Shown here: positions 33,001 to 42,730 of the stretch, piece by piece
Layout of the letters: each line of letters begins with the position of its first letter
Numbering within the stretch: position 1 is the first letter of the stretch
Origin: Bisporella sp. PMI_857
Taxonomy: Eukaryota > Ascomycota > Leotiomycetes > Helotiales > Helotiaceae
Assembly: GCA_021307315.1 (NCBI GenBank)
Contig: JAJSPD010000113.1
Coordinates: forward strand, 35,286-99,285
Length of the DNA stretch: 64,000 nt
Direction of reading: 5' to 3'
Position numbers and translations under genes: made by a program
Notes under the pieces: generated by a model
What the model was told of the DNA's origin: nothing
Seen by the model: only the letters and a program-made list of their open reading frames with translations
Databases searched by the model: none

Positions 33001-33540
33001 AGCGAGTACACGTTTTTATATGTATGTCGGCTAAAGCCGAATTAAAGTTTTGTATTATCTGCTATTCGTTTGCGGGCAAAAAGCCGAGGGAAAAAGAGGC
33101 AAAAGGATTTCGAGAAGCTTGTTTTTGGGCAGTTGAATGTTAAGAAGCTTGTTCTTGAACAGAAGGATTTCCGGAAGCTTGATTTTAAGCAGTAGAATTT
33201 CGGGGTTGTAAACGCGCCGTTTGATTTCGCGAATCAGCATTAATGGCTTGTATTTGAGGAGTTTGTTCTTGGGCGGAAGAATTTTCGGAAGCTTAATTTT
33301 GAGCAGTAGGATTTCGGAGTTGTAAACGCGCTCTTTTATTTCGAAGATTAGCATCAATATCCTGTAAAGCTCTTTTAGACTTAGCATTCTTTCTCCTGGC
33401 TGCGGCCTGCTTACGGCATTTATTGCATGTCGCGAGCTTTCGATAGCTTTTATTGTTTTCGTTTGTAATCCCATTTTTAAAGAATTCAATTGCCGGTAAC
33501 TTGCGCCAGCACGCAGCACAAAATACGTCGCTCATAGTTG
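30034..33540 (-). pseudogene. Helitron N-terminal and central part, RIP-decayed
   Basis: Minus strand. 33535-33293 gives a Cys-rich start (FCAACWRKLP...CNKCRKQAAARRK). 32280-32130 matches the Helitron_like_N core (FPTLYFTGRSDFN). Open pieces at 31555-31319, 31061-30810 and 30557-30339 are compatible with the Rep/linker part, though I cannot place a Rep HxH motif. 30197-30034 holds the helicase P-loop as ..SAAESGKTFTL. Dozens of stops, AT-rich. Confidence 0.75.
33105..33360 (-). repeat. Imperfect tandem repeats within the Helitron N-terminal region
   Basis: 33171-33245 and 33289-33360 share GGAAGCTT, GAGCAGTA, ATTTCGG and GTTGTAAACGCGC in the same order, with about 118 bp spacing. A shorter GAAGCTTGTT unit repeats at 33112-33155. 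Confidence 0.7.
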
Positions 33541-34270
33541 TGAAAATTGTAGAGCGAAATAAAATTCAAGAAATCTACAGCTTAAAGCTCCCCCCCGGTC
33601 GAATTCGGACCGACGGTTTCTCCGTACATGTGACATGAAGCTAGAATATCTCTACGATTGCCTATCAAAGCCTGTAAGTAAGCCTGTAAATTGGGGGCTA
33701 AGCCCCCAAGCCCCCTTATTTCGCTGCGCTCAGCCGTCGGTCCGACGTTTCTCCGTACACGTGACGTGTCTTTTTTTGTAGCCAATCATTTTGCCAAGAA
33801 AGCACGTGATACTTTTTCCACGCCCAAATTTCCAGCAAAGAAAAGCAAGCTTTTCAATCAAGGTGGTATGTAGGGTAAAAGACTAAGACCTCTTATTATA
33901 GAATATTTAATATACAAACGACAGTCGGATATCTAAGGAAGTCTGCACTGCAATTACTTTCTGTGGCACAAACGAAACCACAAATTTTGTGTTCACGCTT
34001 CGACATATGCCTTGGCTCTGGCCAGGATGAAAAATGGATCAGGCACCAACTTCTCCATTGAACAATCGCCACGTATTGCTGCCCAATTAAATATTATTAT
34101 ACAGTGGCTGTGTTGCAGAATCGCCCAATTACCCTACTTCTTGCAATACAACACATATTGAATTAATCAAGCCATTTCCCTCATATTTCTGGCTCTATGC
34201 CAACCATAAAGCTTTCTTTCGCAGATGTGAAAGGCGATTCTTTTGAAGTGGGACCATACCATATACTACA
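33541..34270. other. Region between the Helitron and the STAND gene
   Basis: Contains a near-duplicated pair, GACCGACGGTTTCTCCGTACATGTGAC (33609-33635) and GTCCGACGTTTCTCCGTACACGTGAC (33741-33766), around the GGGGGC block at 33692-33733. Possibly a Helitron terminus. 33860-34270 is the likely promoter of the STAND gene; no other gene seen. Confidence 0.45.
33692..33733 (+). repeat. GGGGGC/GCCCCC block, copy 2
   Basis: GGGGGCTAAGCCCCC followed by AAGCCCCCTTATT and TCGCTGCGCTC. Counterpart at 20711-20751. Confidence 0.55.
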
Positions 34271-35489
34271 ATGGCAGAAATCATCAGCCTTGTTGCTGCC
34301 ACTGCTCAGTTTTTAGATATCGCGATAAGGCTTTCTGTCAAGTTGAGCCGGATCGGCTCTGAGATACGTGATGCGCCGAAGCGACTTCAGGATTTGAGAA
34401 TAAGCCTTAATCAGCAAATCTCTCTTGTTCGAAAAATTCAGACGAACACTTCTCAATTATTCGCAACCTCAGTGATAAGACTAGCAGAGTTGACCCCTAT
34501 CCTTCAGGAATACAATAGTATTATGAATAGTTTAGACTCCCTTCTTCAAGGACTCATAAGCCCTAGAGATCAGAATTTTATTCATCGGGGTTGGAGTACA
34601 GTTCTGACCCTTCGTAAAAATGATGAAATTCTTATCCATTGTAAGCGGATGGAAGAGAAGAGAAGCCTTCTCTTACTATGGCTTAGTGACACAAATCTGT
34701 GAGCATATATTAATATTCTCGTAGCTTGTCATATATAGTTCAACTGACTGAAATAGCACCACAATAATGGAGACTTTAAACACCTCGCAAGAATCACGAG
34801 TGAGTATTAATGAAACATTGCAAGTGTCTCAACAAACATACTCTCGCGCAGAGAGCATGGAAGCGCAAGTTGAACAGATATCCCTACTGTTCCAAGACAT
34901 CAATTCTAAAAGCTCAAGTACTCTTCATGGGGTCGAACATAATGGAATACAAGGACAACGAATTATTGATGCAATAAGTCAGACCAATGCTGAAATTCAA
35001 AACCTTAATCGCCAGTCACAGGATCTGGTTAACTCTGTGAGCAGGCTTCACTCCAATTTCTTCCCCAGAACGTTTACTTACAGGAAAGTCAAGTTCAAAG
35101 ATTTTAAACTATTAATTGATAGCAACCCAATACTGAGAGGGGCAATTTGGAGCGCTACCGAACTAGATGACACAAAGGATCTCTTTACGGAAGCGTACTT
35201 TATACTCGACAAAATCCACAGAAAGCAAAGCCAATCAAGAAACCAAAATAGTGAGAATTTTGGCGCTCGGAGCAGAACTAGCGGGTGCACATGCCGATCA
35301 TTCAGTCAGACAGAACAGTGGCAGCCACTATCCATGTTGCACTTTAAACGCGTCTTTGTTCGACATCATTACCAAGAATGCCCAAAATCGAAGAACTCGG
35401 ATAAAAACCTCGAGTATATGTTGAGAATCGTGCCACCTTTATGGTTACTCAGGCATACCATAAATCTAAGCATTATTGTACACAACTGG
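34271..35489 (+). pseudogene. HeLo-like N-terminal domain of a STAND/ankyrin gene, truncated
   Basis: Exon 1 (34271-34698) starts MAEIISLVAATAQFLDIAIR and fits the fungal STAND N-terminal domain (Helo_like_N type), ending in KRMEEKRSLLLLWLS. A 58-bp intron (34699-34756, GTGAGC...ATAG) joins in phase to exon 2, which has a coiled-coil-like Gln/Ser-rich stretch, then TFTYRKVKFKDF, a CTCRSFS...ECPKSK Cys motif and LRIVPPLWLLRHTINLS. These are the parts that precede the nucleotide-binding or ankyrin region in such proteins. At about 35485 the host sequence stops and chromovirus integrase begins in the same frame. The effector and sensor parts are lost. Third immunity-type gene of the window. Confidence 0.75.
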
Positions 35490-36540
35490 CGGACAGTCTT
35501 TATTGATCGATTAGGAAAAGACGCGGTAACGATTCCTTGTCACAAAAATATCGACGCCCGTGGCGTAGCAACTCTTTTCCTTCAGTGGATATATCGATTC
35601 GGACACACTCCGGAGTCGATAGTCTCTGATAGAGGTCCTCAATTTGTATCTTCTTTCTGGAATGAGTTTTGTAGAATCATTGGAGTTAAGATCAAGCTCT
35701 CGACTGCTTACCACAAGCAAACAGACGGCCAGACCGAGATCATGAACAAGTATATCGATCAAAGACTCCGACCTTTTGTCAATTACTATCAAGACAACTG
35801 GAGCGAACTGCTCCCTATAATTGACAGAGCACAAATGACTCTTCCGCACTCTTCTATTGGAATGGCACCGTACCGGCTCAAGTTCGGACTTGACCTTAGA
35901 ACGAGCTGGGACTGGAATACGCCAAAAGCCAACACTCCATTAGAAAAACTCAATTACGAAGATGCACGGAAACTGGCTGAACGCATGAAGGAATTATGGG
36001 AGTTGGCCAAAGCAAACATGCTGAAAGCTCAGGAACGCATGTCTCGCTCGGTGAACAAGCACCGAAAAGCTATAGACTAGAAAGTTACGGATAAAGTCTA
36101 CTTGTCGACCAAGAACCTGAAGAACTATAGGCCTAGCCGAAAGCTGGCCGAACAGTGGATAGGTCCTTTTGAAATTACCGAACAAGTAGGCAACGCTTAC
36201 AAGCTTGCTTTGCCTGCTGGATCCAATATCCATGACGTCTTTTCACCCGACGTATTGACTAAGGATCCAGACAATCCGTTACCGGGCCAAGAGAACCCTA
36301 AGCCAGAAGCAGAGCTGATTGCTGAAAAAGAGGAATAGGAAGTCGAAGATATCAAAGCGGTGCGCAAGATCAGGAACGTTCTGAAATATCAAGTGAGCTA
36401 GGTCGGCCACGATCCGGACCCAGAATGGTATCCTGCCTCCAACTTTATAGGTTCACCGCACAAGATCCGCGACTTCTATGCAAATAACCCTTAACTGCCA
36501 GGCCCCCCTCGTAGGCTTGCAGAGTAGATTACAGCTTGGG
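35490..36540 (+). pseudogene. Chromovirus (Ty3/gypsy) integrase C-terminal part and chromodomain
   Basis: Starts abruptly inside the integrase core: the zinc finger and first catalytic Asp are missing. Present are VSDRGPQFVSSFW (second Asp), TDGQTEIMN (Glu), PFVNYYQDNW and the C-terminal SH3-like KLAEQWIGPFEI (to 36338). Across stops at 36078 and 36336, a chromodomain follows (RKIRNVLKYQVSWVG...PEWYPASNF, about 36360-36470). The first stop (TAG at 36078) sits where Gln is expected. Fused in frame upstream to the STAND remnant. Confidence 0.85.
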
Positions 36541-36859
36541 AGTCTGGCCAGGAAGATTATGATCACTTGGCAGATGATCGGGCGTAGAAATACCGAATCC
36601 CCTCCGACAACCCTCCGACCTCATTTCACTTCAGATTATAGTCACAGACTACGGTACAAACATAACACAAGCAAAGCAATTCAATTGGCAAATCTGATAC
36701 CCTCTGATCCAAGGCCCAAGTCAACGATCCTTGCGATATAGACCCTCCAATAACACTAGACCGATTTCGTTACAGGGAACTACTCTCGTGAATAGGTATT
36801 GTCGAAGTCTATACCACGAAGGTGCCGACTTGCCTTCCGAAACAGGGCCTAACACCCCC
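36541..36859 (+). other. Chromovirus F1 3' untranslated part
   Basis: Decayed end of pol and non-coding sequence before the antisense gene. No separate gene seen. Confidence 0.5.
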
Positions 36860-37536
36860 CTACTCAGTTGCAGGATCCTCCCCCTCCGCCGGATCCTCCA
36901 CCCCTCCCTCTCCCTCATCCTCGTCCTCATCCTCGTACGGGTTGGTGGCCCGGGGAGGACTCACCCGACCACCCTTCCGCCCCTTTCCCTTGGTGACACG
37001 ACTAGTGGCACGCCGAGCAGCAGCTATGCTGGCCACGGAGGCCTGCACCGCAACCACAATCTTCTTGAGCTCATAGAGCTCCTGAATGGGGTCAGACCGA
37101 ATTCGGATAAGATACGGACGACTTACCATTGACATGTCCGCCACTTCAGACCGAAGGGCACGAGTCTCCTCCAACAGAGCAAAGCTCATGTCGAGCTGCG
37201 TCCTGGGCATGGACGCCGAACCAACTGACACGATCTCATCTAACGCTGCTGCCGCAGCACGGACTTGTACACCTTGTGCTGCCTGAAGGGCAGCAAATTC
37301 GGTGGAAACGTACCACGGGATCTATGCCAAAAGTGAACAAGTAAGAGATACGGATAGGATTCGGAACTTACAGGTACGCAGAGAGCATTCTGTGCGGTAC
37401 AATGACCATACTTCTTTGATGAGGGCCGATCAAATGAGCATTGGTGCCCCTCGTTCTTCTTCTTTGCCCGAAGGCAGCGGAGACAGCACACACGGTATGC
37501 CGCAGCCAACGCACCGGGAGGAGTAGGTAAAGGCAT
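36860..37536 (-). CDS. Antisense three-exon gene carried by chromovirus F1: Cys-rich, acidic-tail protein of 193 aa
   Basis: Exons (minus) 37536-37372, 37321-37127 and 37081-36860 join to 193 aa. Introns: 37322-37371 (50 bp, GTAAGT...CATAG) and 37082-37126 (45 bp, GTAAGT, branch CTGAC, TTCAG). The second is a multiple of three and also open, so it could be retained. Exon 1 has a Cys pattern (CCLRCLRAKKK...HQC...HC...LC) suggesting a small metal-binding or zinc-cluster-like fold. Exons 2-3 are Ala-rich helices (LLEETRALRSEVADM; ELYELKKIVVAVQASV), a basic patch (RVTKGKGRKGGR) and an acidic tail (YEDEDEDEGEG). This layout suggests a nucleic-acid or chromatin binder, but that is inference. GC-rich and stop-free, unlike the surrounding pol. 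It lies between pol and the 3' LTR, opposite to the element. Confidence 0.65.
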
Positions 37537-37857
37537 GATCTGCGAAGCATCAATATTGAGGATTCATGCCGAAGCCTCTCTGAACAGTACTACTTACGGT
37601 GATGGTTGTGGTGGTCGTTGCTTGGAAGAAGTTGAGGGGAAAGCGGATATTTATAATTTGAGGGCCCACAAGGAACTCATTGTGAATGGAAACAATACAA
37701 AGGTGATTCTGAATAGGATCTGACTGAGAGTGGTGACTCACAAGCGTTACTATTGTTGTGAGTTCCTATTGTTTTCCGCGTTCGCTTAGTATTGTGGTAC
37801 CGATAAACCACTCCTACACCGAAACCACACCGAACCAGCACTGAATCGCCTCATTTC
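37537..37857. other. Likely promoter side of the antisense gene, within chromovirus F1
   Basis: No gene. The only sequence between the antisense start codon and the hairpin/polypurine tract, so its promoter should lie here or in the LTR. Confidence 0.4.
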
Positions 37858-37892
37858 GAAGCTTGAGGGCAAGCTTCCTCTAGAAGGGGGGT
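37858..37892 (+). other. Hairpin and polypurine tract before the 3' LTR of F1
   Basis: 37858-37877 forms an 8-bp stem with an AGGG loop (GAAGCTTG-AGGG-CAAGCTTC), followed by AGAAGGGGGG, the expected plus-strand priming tract. The same structure, with a G-C to A-T swap in the outer pair, precedes the 3' LTR of element G (58804-58837). Confidence 0.75.
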
Positions 37893-37894
37893 AA

Positions 37895-38155
37895 TGTAAC
37901 AACCGGTATGCCCAAGGTGTGACACGGAGGCCATGGCACGGGATCAGGAGGCTGAAGATCAGGGTATGAGGGGTTTCAGAGCCGATACGGAGGAGAGTCG
38001 GAGTCGCCTATATAAAGGGCCTGCTCCAACTCTCTACAGTTGTTCCTCATGTTTTTGTATCCTTCGTAGGTAGACCTATAAGGCAATCACTATCAGCCTA
38101 TTGTACGCACTCCCATATGCCTCTATTCTAGCCCGTGATTCCTTGCGTCGTTACA
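37895..38155 (+). repeat. LTR family F, 3' LTR of F1, 261 bp
   Basis: TGTAACAACCGG...CGTTACA. Copies at 39268-39528 (minus) and 46545-46804. Confidence 0.9.
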
Positions 38156-39267
38156 CTTCCTTTGTTTTATGCCCGGTCAAATAGTAAGTAGCTAAAAACT
38201 CTAACATCTTTTCCGCGTTGTTAAAACTTTTTTTAAACAAGTAAATGTCTTCCAAGTATCCTTTAGCCCGTCTTTTAGTTGCTCCTTACACTAAAGCTTT
38301 TTAAAAATAAATTGTCGAATAGTAGTCAGAGTTAACTACTAAGCGATCCCGGATAAAAGCTTTCTATTGATAGTAAGTAAAACTATTTCCTTTGTTTAAA
38401 GGATCTATCTTTTCCGTCAGCTCCGTCTTTCTAAGGCGAAAAGAAGTAGAAGTCTAATCAGCGTCAGGAGTTCTTTGTGGCTGATCCTGAAAGTTGTAGG
38501 AGTTGTTTGAATAGCTGGTTCCGTGTGGAGAACTATCCCTTGATAGTTGTCGCAAGCTTAAAGCTCTGGAACGTGGCGTTTCTTAGTAATGCAACGGATC
38601 CACAGCGGGTCGGCGTCTGTTCTGATCTTGGACTAATTAGGCAGTTAGCCGAGTTAGCTCTGCAATTAAGTTTTGCAAAGCAAGGAACTCCGCGCGATTG
38701 TCCTGCTGTATGCGTTCCGCGTCGCTTGCTCTTGTTTCCAATGATTGAATAATGCCGCGCATTTCATCAGGATTGCTGTAGTTGCGAAAATCTCGCGCAC
38801 GTTAAGTTGTACGGGATCTAAATAAAAAGAGCATCTGAGTAGAAATTGACTCTCCTGTAAGAGTCTGACTGTCCTGCGCTCCGTCGGCTGGAACGTAGTC
38901 CTGTAGTTGTGATGCCGACATAATGACCTATGTCGGTGGAGATTCGGTGGTGATTATAAGGTGTATAAAAGAACAAGTTTCCGGTTAGCCTGTTGCTGCC
39001 TGTCTTCTGTCCGCAATTTCCTCTGCGCAAAAAGGGTTCTTGAAAAATCTCTGATATCCTCCCTGACGTCTCCACGACGATTTTTACTGGCTGCACGCGC
39101 TGAACCAAACCCAGGCTCACCAGCTGTCCGAGAGATCTCTGGAATCTCGGCTATTTGAGGATATCTGATATGACTTTGCACCGAATCAGGTCCGGTATAG
39201 TAGAATAAACTCGAAAATGGGATATTATAAAGAGGCCGTCCCCGGCTGACTTGATGTTTTTGTATAA
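38156..39267 (-). pseudogene. gag remnant of chromovirus F2
   Basis: Minus strand from just inside the 5' LTR. Around 38750-38650 reads AERIQQDNRAEFLALQN, then a Ser/Arg-rich linker, then RLRKTELTEKI and ATKRRAKGYLEDIYLFKKSF (38330-38200), ending with LATYYLTGHKTKEV at 38156. This is the layout of fungal chromovirus gag. Several stops at Gln positions (TAA/TAG). Ends exactly where the LTR of F1 begins. Confidence 0.7.
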
Positions 39268-39528
39268 TGTAACAACGCAAAGAATCACGGGCTAGAATAG
39301 AGGCATATAGGAGTGCGTACAATAGGCTGATAGTGATTGCCTTATAGGTCTACCTACGAAGGATACAAAAACATGAGGAACAACTGTAGAGAGTGGGAGC
39401 AGGCCCTTTATATAGGCGACTCCGACTCTCCTCCGTATCGGCTCTGAAACCCCTCATACCCTGATCTTCAGCCTCCTGATCCCGTGCCATGGCCTCCGTG
39501 TCGCACCTTGGGCATACCGGTTGTTACA
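39268..39528 (-). repeat. LTR family F, 5' LTR of F2, 261 bp
   Basis: Inverted copy of 37895-38155. Flanks TATAA and TTAGC do not match, consistent with loss of the other end. Confidence 0.88.
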
Positions 39529-40833
39529 TTAGCTCGGTTTCTTCAATATGTGTAAGTTCGCCGAAGCTGCGTAAAGTCGGTAGTCTACTATCTTTTTGCG
39601 TATAGTGATAGTTTTGCTATTAAAGTAAGTGCATGCACCGCTTTTAGTACTGTTGTTATTAGTCTATCGGCCTGTTGCTATACGCTGCCGCCAACTGGCA
39701 CTAAGCGAAAAGTATTAGTAATCCTGCTATTTATGTCGGTTTACGAGGCATTTTTAAGTAGTAGTTTTAATACTACAGTTCGTTCCGGAGTCGCAACGTC
39801 GAACGTTGTTTGAATTGCTTTGTGATCGGACTTGTGTTCGGTTGTATGAATTGTGTACTTTATTACCGACGTTGCTAATTTTTCTGAAGCTAGTACAAAG
39901 TCAATTGTCGACTTGTAGTTTTTTTGTTGTTACGTTTTTGTGCCTTTTGAAAGCAAGCTACAAAAAGCATACTTGCTTATTAAATCGATAATCGGCTCGG
40001 CTTTTTTTTGTTTATTTTCTGAAATGTTTTCTTTTTCTTATAATTAATTATGCCGGTTGAAATTTCCGGCAAGTATTACGTTTATTCGCGAGCTAATTTT
40101 GTTGCGTGTTTTTTTTATTGTTTAGTGTAATTCGTGTATTGCAGCATTTAGTGCTTCGACATTCTGCGGTTTAACGTACACTGAAACTACTAAAATCGAC
40201 CGGTCTAAAAGTCGCACTACTGCTGCTGTAAAGTCCGAAAATAGTATTAGCATTTGTTTTGCTTCGATATTTTTCCGGATCCAAAGCATACTTCGAAATG
40301 CTTACTTTTTTTCGCTTTAAACTGTAAATGTTATTCTGGTCTAGTTTAAGTGTTTTAAAGGAACTGTAACTAGCGTGCCGTCGATTATTTTCGTATATAG
40401 TTCAGATATCGCTAACACGCTATACTTTTTTAATTGTTTATTATTTATTAAACTATATTGCATTTTTTGTTGTTTCCGAACATTCAATTAAAGTGTTTAA
40501 AAAAGTTTACACATTTTTAGAACTGTAACGTGTTTTACAGTTTCTGCTAAACGATTCGTGTAGTTTTTCGCATGTACTACATTTTGGTATTGCTGCTTAG
40601 CATTCGCTATAATAGTGTTCTGCTTAAGCACATTTAGCACAAATTTGCGGTTTTGTGCACGAGTATGCTTTGTGCTTTGTTTCCTGGCATTTATAGCATT
40701 TTTGTGTTTTTTGTCGCGGTTCAAAAACCCTAATGTACACTGACTTTCTTGCTACATAGAAATATTGGTTTTGTAGCAGTTGTGCTGCTTCGCTCTTTTT
40801 GTAACATAGACTACTATTGAACTATAAGCTTTG

Positions 40834-41036
40834 TGTCACGGCGCTGGCGCGCCTACGGCTTCTATAAGGCCTGACGGCCTGTAAGGCACCCGTGGGGACA
40901 CTCGCGTAGCACGTCACGTGATCCGAACTCCTGTATATAGGCTTCCCTTTCTACTTCCATAGTTCTGTAGTTCTATTATTCTCGATTCTTACCCGTATTA
41001 CTTTGAGCCGTTGCTCCTATCCTACGTGCCGTGACA
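40834..41036 (+). repeat. Solo LTR, family G, 203 bp
   Basis: TGTCACGGCGCTGG...GTGCCGTGACA with exact duplication CTTTG (40829-40833 and 41037-41041). Same family as the LTRs of the full-length element at 52906-59043, but diverged. Confidence 0.92.
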
Positions 41037-41501
41037 CTTTGCTTGTGTTTTTTTTACTAAGCTATCCGATTTTGACTATATAAATACTGTTTTCTTTTTC
41101 GAGGGCTTCGGCGGCTTTAAGTAATACTTTTCTATTTTGATCGAGTATAGCTGTTCGGTTAACGTTGTTTACTTTAACAGAATACAGTTGGTTTTGCAGT
41201 ACTCGAACACTTTCTGCCGCCGTTTTCTGGGCCACTTGTTTGACCTGTTGAAGTTCGGCTTCGTTTTTGCATATAATTTTAATGCGTTCCGTGTTTCTGG
41301 TGTTTTCGATTACTGCAGCGCAGCGCTAATTTGCTTGTTTTTTTTTTGTGCGAATTTCTTTTTTAATAGCTTTTCGAATTGCTCTAAGTTGTACTTTGCT
41401 TTTGTTTTTTTTTTCAATTTTAAACGTGTCAACCGTGCAGTACAGCGTGTCGGTTATTGTTGATGAAATAGTACGCGAAAAAGAAAAAGTTCGTACGTTG
41501 T

Positions 41502-41897
41502 TGTAACAAATAGAGAGCAGCAGGAGGGATTTGCAATATAACAGATAAGGATAGTGGCTAGCGGTGTAATTGCAATAGTGATGAATTGATATTAGAAGTA
41601 TGCTTGTAAGTCTAACATGGAAAGGAAAAACTCAAGCTTGCCTTGTTCAGAAAGCTCTAGCTGTCCCTTATATCTTTCACTGTGCTGTAGCTGTGAGCCT
41701 GTGGCTGCTGGAGCTGTTGTAGCTGGAAGCCTGTGGCTGCTGGAGCTGTTGTAGCTGTGAGCCTGTGGCTGCTGGAGCTGCTGTAGCTGGAAGCCTGTGG
41801 CTGCTGTAGCTGTAAGCCCGTGGCTGGCCATGGGCGGAGCGTGCCGCTTGCAGCCCTGAAAGTCCTACAGCTGAAAACCCTTCGGCTGACTGTTACA
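41502..41897 (-). repeat. Solo LTR, family D, 396 bp
   Basis: TGTAAC...GTTACA ends and exact duplication GTTGT (41497-41501 and 41898-41902). Contains a short tandem array of a CTGTGGCTGCTGGAGCTG-type unit (41690-41800). Confidence 0.9.
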
Positions 41898-42452
41898 GTT
41901 GTTGTCCGGTAGCGTTCGAGCGGCTTTTGTGTACGACAAAAATGAGCTGAGTAGTGTTTAAGTTAGTTGTATGTGAATTTTCGCAGTCATGTTTGTAACC
42001 TCCGTTTTCAGTGCTTCAATTTGTTTAGTAAAAGTCTTCGTCAAAATGTTGATCTGAATCACGTGATCCTTTTTCTGTTCTTCTACTGCTTTCAGCAACG
42101 ATTTGACTAAGTCAGTAAAAGCTTGGATTTGTATGCTTGTTCTTAAATTTGCTTTTTCTTGTCCCAACTGATTTGGGAACGCTGTCGCTGCTGCCGGGTG
42201 TTCTTTTGTCTTCGCAGCGAGAGCTTTGACTTTTGTTGCCACTGTTTGCTTTTTAGGATGCGAGCTGGTCGCGGTTCGTTTCGTTTGCGCTACCACCGGA
42301 GCTTCTTTTATTACTTCGATTGTGTCATCTGCTTCACTTGACACCGCTCTAGATCTTCTCAAGTTCCATTCTAATGCTCTTGTCGTTTGGACGCGTTCCC
42401 GGCTCGACTGACGCGTTAAGCCGGCGCCTTCCATGTTGTATTTCCTCCACAC

Positions 42453-42668
42453 CGCTACCGCTTCAGGTACCCTCTACTTCAACCTCGGTATTCTAGAATC
42501 TGGATCGCCTAAAATTCAGGAAAGGTCAGGACTGATTTGCTGTAGCTTCAGGAAAGGTGTAGCTGTTGCTGTGGCATCCCTAACATAAAGACCATGACCA
42601 CGTGACCACAATAGGCGAGCTGGTAAGCGAACCAATGGGCGTCTGGTGCGATATTGAGGACCGTGACA
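42453..42668. other. Junction between LINE-2 and gypsy-3, origin unclear
   Basis: On the minus strand, gypsy RT sequence stops at about 42669 and is followed by TGTCACGGTCC, which looks like an LTR start. I found no matching end or duplication. Confidence 0.35.
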
Positions 42669-42730
42669 CCGGGTTTCAAAAGCGGTTTTCCACTTTTCTT
42701 CTTTCTTGATCCGTATGCTATAATAGGCAT

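Larger units (their letters stand above)
23271..33540 (-). mobile_element. RIP-decayed Helitron, interrupted by a copia element
   Basis: Minus-strand parts appear in Helitron order: a Cys-rich N-terminus (33535-33293, CAACWRK...CNKCRK), a Helitron_like_N block (32280-32130: AFPTLYFTGRSDFN...VSLKKYARHLMCF...RHSK), a long decayed middle, and a PIF1-type helicase. Helicase motif I (ESGKTF, near 30110) sits just before the copia insertion. Motif Ia/II (GVAAFNF, FLIINEKSIVDL) resumes at 24480, and motif VI-type sequence (LTVHKSQELTL) lies near 23450. The copia target duplication TTTAG flanks the split. Termini with 5' TC and 3' CTRR were not fixed. Confidence 0.8.
35490..38155 (+). mobile_element. 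5'-truncated chromovirus F1 (integrase to 3' LTR)
   Basis: Integrase and chromodomain, a 1.3-kb tail carrying an antisense gene, hairpin, polypurine tract and 3' LTR (37895-38155). No 5' LTR: the left junction is inside integrase at about 35485. On the right the LTR abuts the gag of element F2 with no matching duplication, as expected after loss of the left end. Confidence 0.85.
38156..39528 (-). mobile_element. Truncated chromovirus F2 (5' LTR and part of gag)
   Basis: 5' LTR 39268-39528, with gag running leftwards until cut by F1. Same LTR family as F1 in opposite orientation, so F1 appears to have inserted into, or recombined with, F2. Right flank is LINE sequence. Confidence 0.75.
39529..42452 (-). 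pseudogene. Tad-type LINE-2: ORF1 and start of endonuclease, RIP-decayed and split by two solo LTRs
   Basis: Minus strand. ORF1 starts near 42452 (MWRKYNMEGAGLTRQ) with a coiled-coil-like central part. After the solo LTR at 41502-41897 come the ORF1 core (KNEAELQQVKQVAQKT, NRTAILDQNRKVL near 41300-41100), the solo LTR at 40834-41036, and three knuckles near 40700-40560 (CYKCQETKHKAYSC, CAKC..., CSTCEKLHESFSRNC). Endonuclease fragments follow (SVLAISELYTKIIDG, FRSMLWIRKNIEA, VVSVYVKPQN) to 39529, where F2 cuts it. Many stops of TGG/CAA origin, very AT-rich. Confidence 0.75.

Noticed and set aside
41137..41463. 108-aa plus-strand frame rich in Phe/Cys
   Set aside because: Antisense of the RIP-altered Lys/Glu-rich ORF1 core of LINE-2.
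42453..42668. Another solo LTR starting TGTCACGGTCC on the minus strand
   Set aside because: Neither the other end nor a matching 5-bp duplication could be found.
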